Origin: RGIG426 sp045598065
GTDB taxonomy: Bacteria > Bacillota > Clostridia > Oscillospirales > Acutalibacteraceae
DNA length: 23,958 nucleotides
Direction of reading: 5' to 3'
NCBI GenBank assembly: GCA_045598065.1
Contig: JAZLLJ010000084.1
Location: 1 to 23,958, forward strand
Shown: positions 13,854 to 21,198 of the stretch, one piece after another
Layout: the number at the start of each line of letters is the position of its first letter
Position numbering within the stretch: the first letter of the stretch is position 1
Position numbers and translations under genes: made by a program
The notes under the pieces: generated by a model
What the model saw: only the letters and a program-made list of their open reading frames with translations
What the model was told of the DNA's origin: nothing
Database searches by the model: none

Positions 13854-14696
13854 ATGAAAGTACTGGTGACCGGCGCTGCCGGACAGTTGGGACAAGACGT
13901 GATAACCGCGCTGGGGGCGAAAGGCCACGAAGCGGTGGGCATTGACAGAGCCGAAGCCGATATCACCGACAAGGCCCAAGTAACGGCGGTCATTACGGCG
14001 GCACATCCGGATGCCGTTATCCACTGCGCGGCATATACCGCGGTGGACAAAGCGGAAGAAGACAAAGAACTTTGCACGCGCATCAACGTGGACGGTACAC
14101 GGTTTATCGCCGAAGCCGCCGCGGAATGTGGCGCAAAACTGATCTATATCAGCACCGATTACGTGTTTAACGGGCAGGGCGAAAAGCCCTTTTTGCCGAC
14201 GGACGAAAAGGCGCCGCTCAACCATTATGGGTTGACGAAATCGCTGGGTGAAGACGCGGCGCTTAAAGCGTGCCGTAAGACGTTTGTGGTGCGTACTTCG
14301 TGGGTGTTCGGTGCCCACGGCAACAACTTTATCAAAACGATGCGCCGCCTCGGAACGGAACGGAACGAGGTGTCGGTGGTGTGCGATGAAACGGGAGCGC
14401 CGACGTATACTCCCGATTTGGCGGCGCTTCTTTGCGAGATGATTGAGAGCGACCGTTACGGAGTGTATCACGCGACCAACGAGGGTGTGTGCAACCGCGA
14501 CGATTTGGCGCGAGCGGTGATGGACGTGTTTGGGCTTTCCTGCCGCGTGAAGTCCATTACCGGCGACCAATACCCGACACTTGCGACGAGACCGCACAAT
14601 TCGCGGCTGTCCAAAGATTGCCTTACGGAAAACGGATTTTCCCGTCTTCCGGACTGGAAAGATGCACTGGCGCGGTATGCAAAAGAAGTGGGTTGA
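13854..14696 (+). CDS. rfbD: dTDP-4-dehydrorhamnose reductase (RmlD family)
   Basis: Catalyses the last step of dTDP-L-rhamnose synthesis, NADPH-dependent reduction of dTDP-4-keto-L-rhamnose. Rhamnose is used in surface polysaccharides. The 280-residue protein has the short-chain dehydrogenase fold: the nucleotide-binding TGAAGQLG (6-13), HCAAYTAVDKAEED (57-70), STDYVFNG (100-107) and the catalytic Tyr125/Lys129 pair in HYGLTKSLGE. Later RTSWVFG and the substrate-binding GVYHATNEG are also typical of RmlD. The usual partners rmlA, rmlB and rmlC are absent from the window, so a different 4-keto sugar substrate is possible. AAGGAG lies nine bases before ATG 13854. It sits 12 bases after the amidase gene and 27 before queH. 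Confidence 0.9.
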   Translation: MKVLVTGAAGQLGQDVITALGAKGHEAVGIDRAEADITDKAQVTAVITAAHPDAVIHCAAYTAVDKAEEDKELCTRINVDGTRFIAEAAAECGAKLIYISTDYVFNGQGEKPFLPTDEKAPLNHYGLTKSLGEDAALKACRKTFVVRTSWVFGAHGNNFIKTMRRLGTERNEVSVVCDETGAPTYTPDLAALLCEMIESDRYGVYHATNEGVCNRDDLARAVMDVFGLSCRVKSITGDQYPTLATRPHNSRLSKDCLTENGFSRLPDWKDALARYAKEVG

Positions 14697-14723
14697 ACCG
14701 CGTTTTTGCAAAAGGAGTAGGGT

Positions 14724-15362
14724 ATGAAAGAAAATTTTCAAAAGGTGATGGAAGACCTCATCGCCCGTCTGCCGCAAGAGGGAGAAAAACCGCGGCTGCT
14801 TCTTCACAGTTGTTGTGGGCCGTGTTCTTCCTACGTGCTCGAATGTCTTTGCGCACATTTTTGCGTGACAATTGACTACTATAACCCCAACATCTATCCT
14901 GCGGAAGAATTCGACAAACGCTTGGAGGAGCAAACACGACTGCTTACACAAATGCCGCTTCCCACCGCGGTGGAATTGCTCCCGAAAACCTACGATGAGC
15001 AGGAATTTTTGGAGGTAGTCAAAGGGTTGGAAGACGAGCCGGAAGGCGGCGGCCGCTGTGCGGTTTGCTACCGTTTGCGGTTAGAGCATACGGCAAAATT
15101 GGCCGCCGAACAGGGGTTTGATTATTTTACCACGACGCTGACCGTTAGTCCCTATAAACACGCTGACGTGCTCAATAGCATTGGCGGAGAATTGGCTGAA
15201 AAATACGGCGTGCCGTACCTTTTTTCGGATTTTAAGAAAAAAGACGGCTACAAACGCTCCTGTACGTTGGCGGCGGAATACGGACTGTATCGCCAAGACT
15301 ACTGCGGATGCCGCTTTTCGCTGAGAGAACACGAACAAAACGATGAAAGAGAAACAGTATGA
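14724..15362 (+). CDS. queH: Epoxyqueuosine reductase QueH
   Basis: Reduces epoxyqueuosine to queuosine in tRNA, the last step of that wobble-base modification. It is the non-cobalamin alternative to QueG. The 212-residue protein carries the defining cysteines: HSCCGPCSSY (Cys30, Cys31, Cys34), RCAVCYRLRL (Cys112, Cys115) and QDYCGCRFS (Cys194, Cys196). It also has the conserved YYNPNIYP and DFKKKDGYKRS. These correspond to the iron-sulfur and metal-binding centres described for QueH. ATG 14724 has AAGGAG eight bases upstream. The stop overlaps the next start as ATGA, which suggests translational coupling with the muramidase gene. The reason for that partnership is not evident. Confidence 0.96.
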   Translation: MKENFQKVMEDLIARLPQEGEKPRLLLHSCCGPCSSYVLECLCAHFCVTIDYYNPNIYPAEEFDKRLEEQTRLLTQMPLPTAVELLPKTYDEQEFLEVVKGLEDEPEGGGRCAVCYRLRLEHTAKLAAEQGFDYFTTTLTVSPYKHADVLNSIGGELAEKYGVPYLFSDFKKKDGYKRSCTLAAEYGLYRQDYCGCRFSLREHEQNDERETV

Positions 15363-16393
15363 AAGAAACAGAGCAAGAGGGAATCATTAAAGCGACGGCG
15401 GAAGAGATTGAAGCCGCGCTTTTGGAGGAACACGCGACCGACGGCAACCTGACGGAAACGAAAGTGAAAAAACGCGGAAAACTGCCGAAATCGGCGGTGA
15501 GAGTCGTTGTGGGATGTTTGGCGCTCAACGTGCTGATGATGGCCACGATATGCGTGTTGGTTTATTTGTGTTTGTCCGACAAAAAAGCGGAAGAAGCCAC
15601 AACTTCGGTGGCGGATAGACCGGAACCGGCGGACGGGAGCAAATCGGAAGATGAACACGAGGGTATGTTTCTTGTAGAAGATAACACACTCAAAGAGGTA
15701 TGGCTTCCGATTAGTGAGAATCTTCAAAAAAGTCAACTGGACGAGCAAAAATTCCACAAAAACAACGGGATCCTTACATACGCCGGCGCGGCGCTCGGCA
15801 TAGACGTGTCGGAATTTCAGACCGTTACCGACTGGAACGCGGTGAAAAATGCCGGTGTGGAGTTTGTGATGGTGCGTGTCGGTCGGCGCGGATACGAATC
15901 CGGCCTTATCGTGGAAGATACGGCCTATCGGCAGCATATTGAAGGCGCACAAAAAGTCGGTTTGGACGTGGGCGTCTACTTCTTTTCCCAGGCGGTGACT
16001 ACGAACGAGGCGCGAGAGGAAGCGCGGTTTGTGTTGGACTGCATTAAGGATTACAACATCACTTATCCCGTGGTGTTCGACTGGGAATCGGTGACGAAGA
16101 ACACAGCGCGGACGTATGAAATGAAGAACGACCAACTTAACGCGATCGCTCGCGCGTTTTTGGACACGATTGCGGATGCAGGCTATCGCCCGATGCTGTA
16201 TTTCTATAAATACCTCGGCTACAAGCAATACGCGTTAGACGATTTTGCCGACTGCGATTTTTGGCTGTCCGAACCGGGCGACCGTCCCACATTTTACTAT
16301 GAAACGGCGATGTGGCAGTATGATGTAGAAGGAAAACTCCCCGGTGTGGAAGGCACGGTGGATTTGGATATTTGTTTTAAACCGTATAACTGA
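15359..16393 (+). CDS. Membrane-anchored GH25 family muramidase (lysozyme)
   Basis: Cleaves the beta-1,4 bond between N-acetylmuramic acid and N-acetylglucosamine in peptidoglycan. The 344-residue protein has a cytoplasmic start of about 45 residues rich in Glu and Lys, one membrane helix at about 46-72 (type II orientation), an acidic spacer, and a GH25 barrel from about 145 to the end. Active-site features are GIDVSEFQ (Asp149), YPVVFDWES (Asp241, Glu243) and the final AMWQY (318-321) and VDLDICF strands. There are no wall-binding repeats, so the enzyme is held by the membrane. The start codon overlaps the queH stop (ATGA). A terminator follows nine bases after the gene. Confidence 0.93.
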   Translation: MKETEQEGIIKATAEEIEAALLEEHATDGNLTETKVKKRGKLPKSAVRVVVGCLALNVLMMATICVLVYLCLSDKKAEEATTSVADRPEPADGSKSEDEHEGMFLVEDNTLKEVWLPISENLQKSQLDEQKFHKNNGILTYAGAALGIDVSEFQTVTDWNAVKNAGVEFVMVRVGRRGYESGLIVEDTAYRQHIEGAQKVGLDVGVYFFSQAVTTNEAREEARFVLDCIKDYNITYPVVFDWESVTKNTARTYEMKNDQLNAIARAFLDTIADAGYRPMLYFYKYLGYKQYALDDFADCDFWLSEPGDRPTFYYETAMWQYDVEGKLPGVEGTVDLDICFKPYN

Positions 16394-16401
16394 ACAAAAG
16401 A

Positions 16402-16430
16402 AAAAGCCCGACCGGTGGTCGGGTTTTTTT
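16402..16430. terminator. Bidirectional terminator between GH25 and aldo/keto reductase genes
   Basis: CCCGACC (16407-16413) and GGTCGGG (16417-16423), extended by A-T pairs, are followed by seven T on plus and by a CTTTTT run on minus. It lies between converging genes. Confidence 0.9.
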
Positions 16431-16436
16431 ATGTTT

Positions 16437-17252
16437 TTATTCGTTTCGCAGGGCGTCGATGGCCGCCATATCTTCGGGAGAGATGACAAAATCGATGCGC
16501 GCGTTATCCACGATGCGTTCCGGCTTTTGCGAGCGCGGAATGGTGGGGATGGCTTGCTGGAACAGATAGCGGATGCACAGTTGTGCGACCGAAACACCGT
16601 ATTTTTCGGCGAGCGGCGGAAGTGCCGGGTTTTTGAATACACGGCCGGTGCCGAGCGGCGCATACGCCATCACTTGAATACCCTCTTTTTCGCACAATTC
16701 CACCGCATCGCGCTCCCAATAGCCGGCGTAGTGGCACAGTTGGTTGACAGCGGGGCGCAAGGAACAGCGTTCGAGGAGCGGACGGATGTCGCGCGCGGCA
16801 AAATTGCTGATACCGGCGGCGCGGATGTGGCCGTCTTTTACGAGCTCTTCCATAGCAGAAAACGCCTCGACGTTCTCGTCGGCGCAGTCTTTGCCGACTT
16901 CTTCCCACGGCCACGGCGCGTGGATAAGATAGAGGTCAACGGCGCCGAGTCCGAGGCGCTCTTTCGAGCCGAAAAAGGATTCTTTGACGGCTTCATACTG
17001 TTTGATTTCGGCAGGAAGTTTGGTAACGACAAAAATCTCGTCGCGTGGCACACCGCTGTCGCGAATGGCACGGCCGACACTCTCTTCGTTGCCGTAACCG
17101 CAGGCGGTGTCGATCATCCGATAGCCGGCGGCAAGCGCGGCGCGCACGGAATTATAGGTAGGTTCGCCGTTTGGCAGTTGCCACGTGCCAAGCCCTAAAA
17201 GCGGCATTTTTAAGCCGTTATTCAGTGTGATGGTTTGCGAAAAAACGTTCAT
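16437..17252 (-). CDS. Aldo/keto reductase
   Basis: Cytoplasmic NADPH-dependent reductase of aldehydes or ketones; the physiological substrate is not readable. The 271-residue protein has the family's usual length and the catalytic tetrad: Asp in MIDTACGYGNE, Tyr in the same motif, Lys in VVTKLP and His in LIHAPWP. The opening TLNNGLKMPLLGLGTWQL, then AAGISNFAARDI, VNQLCHYAGYW (normally VNQ plus E/H) and IPTIPRSQKPERIVDN, a cofactor-phosphate site, are typical of the 2,5-diketo-gluconate reductase-like group. Start 17252 has GAGGTGAG upstream; a longer start at 17282 would lie within the promoter. It is monocistronic and divergent from the decarboxylase operon. Confidence 0.95.
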   Translation of the reverse strand: MNVFSQTITLNNGLKMPLLGLGTWQLPNGEPTYNSVRAALAAGYRMIDTACGYGNEESVGRAIRDSGVPRDEIFVVTKLPAEIKQYEAVKESFFGSKERLGLGAVDLYLIHAPWPWEEVGKDCADENVEAFSAMEELVKDGHIRAAGISNFAARDIRPLLERCSLRPAVNQLCHYAGYWERDAVELCEKEGIQVMAYAPLGTGRVFKNPALPPLAEKYGVSVAQLCIRYLFQQAIPTIPRSQKPERIVDNARIDFVISPEDMAAIDALRNE

Positions 17253-17270
17253 TTTTCTCACCTCGTGTCC

Positions 17271-17299
17271 ATTGTAGCACAACCGCCTTCATCCGTCAA
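17271..17299 (-). promoter_or_regulatory. SigA promoter of the aldo/keto reductase gene
   Basis: On the minus strand, TTGACG (17294-17299) and TACAAT (17271-17276) are separated by 17 bp. A small inverted repeat, CCGCC and GGCGG (17284-17305), surrounds the -35 box. Confidence 0.75.
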
Positions 17300-17345
17300 C
17301 GGCGGAAAAGACAAAATAACTGCCGTATATTTCGGCATAGAACGG

Positions 17346-17375
17346 TTGACACCTCGCGCGCGAATATTATATAAT
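17346..17375 (+). promoter_or_regulatory. SigA promoter of the oxaloacetate decarboxylase operon
   Basis: TTGACA (17346-17351) and TATAAT (17370-17375) are separated by 18 bp. It is the only promoter seen before the terminator at 21094, so the four genes are probably one transcript. Confidence 0.82.
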
Positions 17376-17423
17376 AAACGCAGTTTGGATATTTTTTATC
17401 TTTCAAAGAAGGAGGTTTCAATC

Positions 17424-17915
17424 ATGAACTTTGCGTTGTTGACGGCTGTTGCCGAATACAGCAATCTGTTCGTCGTGCTGATGGGCCTCGGCACCGTGTT
17501 TGTGGGCTTGATTTGCATCATCGTGCTGTGCACCATTTCCGGTGCGGTTATCCAGGCGGTGGAGGGCAAAAAAAAAAGTAAGCAGCCCCAAGACGATGTA
17601 AAAGCCCCGGTTGCCGCTCCCGTGGTGGCTGCACCGGTTGTCGCTGCTCCGGCCAGAACGGTCATCCCCTGCGACAACATTCCGAATCGCGGCGCTTTTG
17701 TGGCGGCGGTTTCCGCGGCACTGGCGGAAGATTTGGGAACGGACGTATCGTCTATCCGCATACTGTCCATCGGTAAGGAGATTACTCCCGATACCCCGAT
17801 CGGCGACACCATCAAAAATCGCGGCGAATTTGTGGCCGCTGTGTCTGCCGCTTTGGCAGAGGAAATCGGAACGGACGTTTCGAAAATCCGCATCCAGTCC
17901 ATTCGACTGGCGTAA
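17424..17915 (+). CDS. oadG: Na+-pumping decarboxylase gamma subunit (OadG family) with duplicated C-terminal domain
   Basis: The small membrane subunit assembles the decarboxylase complex and links the alpha and beta subunits. The 163-residue protein has one membrane helix at about 14-42 with the family's GLGTVFVGLICIIVL pattern, then a Lys-rich turn and a Pro/Ala/Val linker (about 60-80). Two near-identical segments follow, about 88-117 and 132-161, each reading NRG.FVAAVSAALAE..GTDVS.IRI.SI. Firmicute OadG proteins normally end with one such segment. The doubling is seen at DNA level too, with many silent differences, so it is not recent or a misassembly. GGAGG lies upstream of ATG 17424; an in-frame start at 17235 would precede the promoter. 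It is first in the operon. Confidence 0.9.
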   Translation: MNFALLTAVAEYSNLFVVLMGLGTVFVGLICIIVLCTISGAVIQAVEGKKKSKQPQDDVKAPVAAPVVAAPVVAAPARTVIPCDNIPNRGAFVAAVSAALAEDLGTDVSSIRILSIGKEITPDTPIGDTIKNRGEFVAAVSAALAEEIGTDVSKIRIQSIRLA

Positions 17916-17964
17916 ACCATTTGTCTGTCAATAATTTGAAAATAAAAGAAAGAGGTTATGAAAA

Positions 17965-18342
17965 ATGAAAAAGTATCGTGTGAACGTCAATGGTACCAAC
18001 TATGAGATTCTGCTCGAGGCTCTGGGTGAGACCGGCACTCCGGTCGCCGCTACCGCTTCCGCTCCTGTGGCTGTGGCTGCTCCGGCTCCGGTTGCTGCTC
18101 CGGCTCCGGCTCCGGTTGTTGCCGGTAACGGTCAAAAAGTCGAAGCTCCGATGCCCGGCACCATTCTGAAAGTTAACGTCACTGCCGGCCAGGCGGTGAA
18201 AGCCGGCGATGTGCTGATGATTCTCGAAGCCATGAAAATGGAAAACGAAATCATGTGCCCGGCGGACGGCAAAATCGGCGCTGTTGCGGTGTCTCAAGGC
18301 CAGTCGGTCGATACCGGTGCTCTGCTTTGCACCATTGAATAA
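17965..18342 (+). CDS. Biotin carboxyl carrier subunit of the Na+-pumping decarboxylase
   Basis: Carries carboxybiotin between the alpha subunit (carboxyl transfer) and the membrane beta subunit (decarboxylation). The 125-residue protein has a short N-terminal domain (MKKYRVNVNGTNYEI), an Ala/Pro hinge (about 30-53) that lets the carrier swing, and a C-terminal biotinyl domain (about 57-125). Lys91 in EAMKMEN is the biotin attachment site. The same domain is fused to OadA in many Proteobacteria but is separate in Clostridia, where it is called GcdC or MmdC in related pumps. ATG 17965 follows AAAGAGG. An ATG at 17957 is in another frame. The hinge DNA has imperfect GCTCCG repeats (18061-18120). 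Confidence 0.95.
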   Translation: MKKYRVNVNGTNYEILLEALGETGTPVAATASAPVAVAAPAPVAAPAPAPVVAGNGQKVEAPMPGTILKVNVTAGQAVKAGDVLMILEAMKMENEIMCPADGKIGAVAVSQGQSVDTGALLCTIE

Positions 18343-18362
18343 TCCACGGAGGTAACAAATCC

Positions 18363-19622
18363 ATGGATGCTGTATTGAATTTCTTGCAGCAGACCGGTTT
18401 CTATATGATCGCGCAGGACTGGAAGCAACTGATTATGATTGCGGTTGCGTTGTTCCTCTCCTATCTCGCGATTGTCAAAGGTTTTGAGCCGTTGTTGCTC
18501 TTGCCGATTTCCTTCGGTATGCTGCTTACGAACCTTCCCGGTGCAGAGATGTACCACGAGGTGTTGTTTGCCTGTGGTCACGCTCAATGGGGCTTGATTG
18601 GCGGACAGGCCATGACACCCGATCTAATCGCCGAGTTTAAGGCAAACGGTGCCAGTGAAGCGGTGCTCACGTATATGAACAACCACTTGAATGAAACCGT
18701 TTCCGCCGGTCTTCTCGACTACTTGTATCTCGGCGTGAAACTCGGCATTTATCCCTGCCTCATCTTCTTCGGCGTGGGTGCTATGACCGACTTCGGCCCG
18801 TTGATTGCCAACCCGAAGAGCCTGCTGCTCGGCGCCGCCGCTCAGCTCGGTATCTTCTTGACCTACATCGGTTCGTCCTACCTCGGCTTTACGCCGACGG
18901 AGGCTTCCTCCATCGGTATCATCGGTGGTGCGGACGGCCCGACGGCCATCTACGTCACTTCCAAATTGGCGCCGCACTTGCTTGGCCCGATCGCTGTCGC
19001 CGCGTACTCGTACATGGCGCTCGTTCCGGTTATCCAACCGCCGATTATGAAAGCGTTAACCACCGACAAAGAGCGTAAGATCGTGATGACCGCGCTTCGT
19101 CCGGTGTCCAAAACCGAAAAAATCATTTTCCCGTTCATCGTCACTATCTTCGTGACCTTCCTCGTTCCGTCTGCGGGACCGCTGGTCGGTTCGTTGATGC
19201 TCGGTAACTTGTTCCGCGAGAGCGGCGTGACCGAGCGTTTGTCCAAGACGGTGCAGAACGAACTCATGAACATCGTCACCATCTTCCTCGGTGTCACCGT
19301 CGGTGCCACCGCGACGGCGGCGACCTTCCTCAGCTTGCAGACCATCAAAATCGTTGTCATGGGCGTCGTGGCGTTCGGCTGCGGTACCGCGGGCGGCGTG
19401 CTGCTGGCGAAGTTCATGAACCTGTTCCTCAAACGCAAGATCAACCCGCTTATCGGTTCTGCCGGCGTGTCTGCCGTACCGATGGCGGCGCGTGTGTCCC
19501 AGAAAGTCGGCCAGAAATACAACCCTGCCAACTTCCTGTTGATGCACGCTATGGGCCCGAACGTTGCCGGTGTTATCGGTTCGGCTATCGCCGCCGGTAC
19601 GCTCATCGCGTTGTTCGGTTAA
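18363..19622 (+). CDS. oadB: Na+-pumping decarboxylase beta subunit (OadB family)
   Basis: The integral membrane subunit decarboxylates carboxybiotin and exports about two Na+ per turnover. The 419-residue protein has many hydrophobic segments and the highly conserved LGIYPCLIFFGVGAMTDFGPLIANP, then IGIIGGADGPTAIYVTS with Asp191, the residue implicated in Na+ transport. Further on are PVIQPPIMKALTT and the C-terminal NPANFLLMHAMGPNVAGVIGSA. Residues about 66-115 (MYHEVLF to LNETVSAG) form a largely polar stretch between the first helices and the conserved core, longer than in Klebsiella OadB as I recall it. ATG 18363 has GGAGG upstream, 20 bases after the carrier gene. Confidence 0.96.
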   Translation: MDAVLNFLQQTGFYMIAQDWKQLIMIAVALFLSYLAIVKGFEPLLLLPISFGMLLTNLPGAEMYHEVLFACGHAQWGLIGGQAMTPDLIAEFKANGASEAVLTYMNNHLNETVSAGLLDYLYLGVKLGIYPCLIFFGVGAMTDFGPLIANPKSLLLGAAAQLGIFLTYIGSSYLGFTPTEASSIGIIGGADGPTAIYVTSKLAPHLLGPIAVAAYSYMALVPVIQPPIMKALTTDKERKIVMTALRPVSKTEKIIFPFIVTIFVTFLVPSAGPLVGSLMLGNLFRESGVTERLSKTVQNELMNIVTIFLGVTVGATATAATFLSLQTIKIVVMGVVAFGCGTAGGVLLAKFMNLFLKRKINPLIGSAGVSAVPMAARVSQKVGQKYNPANFLLMHAMGPNVAGVIGSAIAAGTLIALFG

Positions 19623-19646
19623 GACCATCCTTAGGAGGTATGAATT

Positions 19647-21044
19647 ATGGCTAAAAATCCGGTTTTAATCACCGATACCATTCTCCGTGACGCTCACCAG
19701 TCCCAAGCGGCGACTCGTATGCGTCTCGAAGATATGCTCCCGGCTTGCAAAACCCTGGATTCCATCGGCTACTGGTCGTTGGAGTGCTGGGGCGGCGCCA
19801 CGTTTGATGCCTGCATGCGTTTCCTCAACGAGGATCCGTGGGAGCGTCTGCGCGTTCTGCGCAAAGAGATGCCCAACACCAAACTGCAAATGTTGCTTCG
19901 CGGCCAGAACCTTCTCGGCTACAAGCACTACGCGGATGACGTTGTCGATGCGTTCGTGAAAAAATCCATTGAAAACGGTATCGACGTTGTGCGTGTGTTC
20001 GATGCGCTCAACGATCCTCGCAACCTGGAGCGCGCCTGCAAAGCCGTTAAAGAATACGGCGGCACTTGCGAGGCGGCCATCAGCTTCACGAAGAGCCCGG
20101 TGCACAACGAAGATTACTTCGTGCGCCTTGCCGCTCAGCTCGAGGAGAACGGTGCGGACGTCATCTGCATCAAAGATATGGCGAACCTTCTGCTTCCGGA
20201 GGATGCGTATTCTCTGGTGAAAGCGCTGAAATCCAACTGCTCCGCTAAAATCCACCTGCACACCCACAACACCACCGGCACCGGCGCGATGACCTATCTC
20301 CGCGCCATCCAGGCCGGCGTGGATATCATTGATACCGCGCTGTCTCCGCTTGCCGGCGGTACGTCTCAGCCTGCCACCGAGTCGATGGTCGCCGCCCTCC
20401 AGGGCACCGATCGCGACACCGGTTTGGACCTCAAACAACTCAGCGAAGCTGCCGCCCACTTCCGTGTGGTTGCCGCTCGCTTGAAAGAGGCCGGCGTGCT
20501 CAACCCGAAAGTGCTGAACACCGACCCGAACACCCTGCTTTATCAGGTGCCGGGCGGTATGCTTTCCAACCTCATTAACCAGCTCAAAGAAGCTCACGCC
20601 GAGGATCGCTACTACGACGTGCTCGAAGAAGTGCCGCGCGTGCGTAAAGACTTTGGCTATCCGCCGCTCGTTACTCCGACCAGCCAGATTGTCGGTACCC
20701 AGGCGGTGCTGAACGTGTTGCAAGGTGAGCGCTACAAAATGGTCAGCAAAGAGTCCAAAGCGTTGCTTCGCGGTGAATACGGCAAACTGCCGGGCGAAGT
20801 GAATACGGAGGTCTGCAAAAAGGCTATCGGCAACGACGAGGTCATCACTTGCCGTCCTGCTGACTTGATTCAGCCGGAACTCGAGAAATATCGCGAGGAG
20901 ACCAAAGACATCGCCACTTGCGAAGAGGACGTGCTGAGCTACGCCCTGTTCCCGCAGGTTGCGCCGAAGTTCTTTGCGGCGCGCAAAGAGATGCAGAACG
21001 CCACGGAAGTGCGCGAACTGGTCGTTGAAGACTGCGCGAAATAA
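19647..21044 (+). CDS. oadA: Oxaloacetate decarboxylase alpha subunit (carboxyltransferase)
   Basis: Transfers the carboxyl group of oxaloacetate to biotin on the separate carrier, releasing pyruvate. The 465-residue protein is a pyruvate carboxylase-type TIM barrel: DTILRDAHQSQAATRM near the start, YWSLECWGGATFDACMRFL, LRGQNLLGYKHYAD, DALNDPRN, the active-site Lys in ICIKDMAN and the metal-binding HLHTHNTTGTG. The conserved carboxyltransferase tail includes PGGMLSNL and TPTSQIVGTQAVLNVL. It lacks the C-terminal biotin domain of the longer OadA forms, consistent with the separate carrier gene. Methylmalonyl-CoA and glutaconyl-CoA pumps use an unrelated CoA carboxyltransferase fold, so oxaloacetate (or pyruvate carboxylation in reverse) is the best substrate. 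AGGAGG precedes ATG 19647. Confidence 0.95.
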   Translation: MAKNPVLITDTILRDAHQSQAATRMRLEDMLPACKTLDSIGYWSLECWGGATFDACMRFLNEDPWERLRVLRKEMPNTKLQMLLRGQNLLGYKHYADDVVDAFVKKSIENGIDVVRVFDALNDPRNLERACKAVKEYGGTCEAAISFTKSPVHNEDYFVRLAAQLEENGADVICIKDMANLLLPEDAYSLVKALKSNCSAKIHLHTHNTTGTGAMTYLRAIQAGVDIIDTALSPLAGGTSQPATESMVAALQGTDRDTGLDLKQLSEAAAHFRVVAARLKEAGVLNPKVLNTDPNTLLYQVPGGMLSNLINQLKEAHAEDRYYDVLEEVPRVRKDFGYPPLVTPTSQIVGTQAVLNVLQGERYKMVSKESKALLRGEYGKLPGEVNTEVCKKAIGNDEVITCRPADLIQPELEKYREETKDIATCEEDVLSYALFPQVAPKFFAARKEMQNATEVRELVVEDCAK

Positions 21045-21055
21045 GGTTTTTAGTG

Positions 21056-21094
21056 AAAATCCCGTTGCAACTACGGTTGCAACGGGATTTTTTT
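21056..21094 (+). terminator. Rho-independent terminator of the decarboxylase operon
   Basis: CCCGTTGCAAC (21061-21071) and GTTGCAACGGG (21076-21086) form a perfect stem with a TACG loop and seven T. Confidence 0.95.
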
Positions 21095-21115
21095 GCGCTT
21101 TCGGCGGAATTTGTT

Positions 21116-21144
21116 TTGACATTACGGGAAAAATAGGGTATGAT
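21116..21144 (+). promoter_or_regulatory. SigA promoter of the obgE cluster
   Basis: TTGACA (21116-21121) and TATGAT (21139-21144) are separated by 17 bp. The leader of about 50 nt includes a small GCCC-CAAC-GGGC hairpin (21167-21178) before the ribosome site. Confidence 0.82.
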
Positions 21145-21198
21145 ATAGACGTATAACTATGACTATGCCCCAACGGGCGAAAAAGGAGGCGCTTCTGC

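Noticed and set aside
13236..14951. 571-codon minus-strand open frame opposite the amidase, rfbD and queH
   Set aside because: It spans three real genes on the other strand and has low-complexity basic composition and no motif.
16344..17198. 284-codon plus-strand frame opposite the aldo/keto reductase
   Set aside because: It crosses the bidirectional terminator and lies antisense to a gene with a full catalytic tetrad.
18040..18130. GCTCCGGCT-type DNA repeats as a possible mobile or regulatory repeat
   Set aside because: They encode the normal Ala/Pro hinge of a biotin carrier protein.
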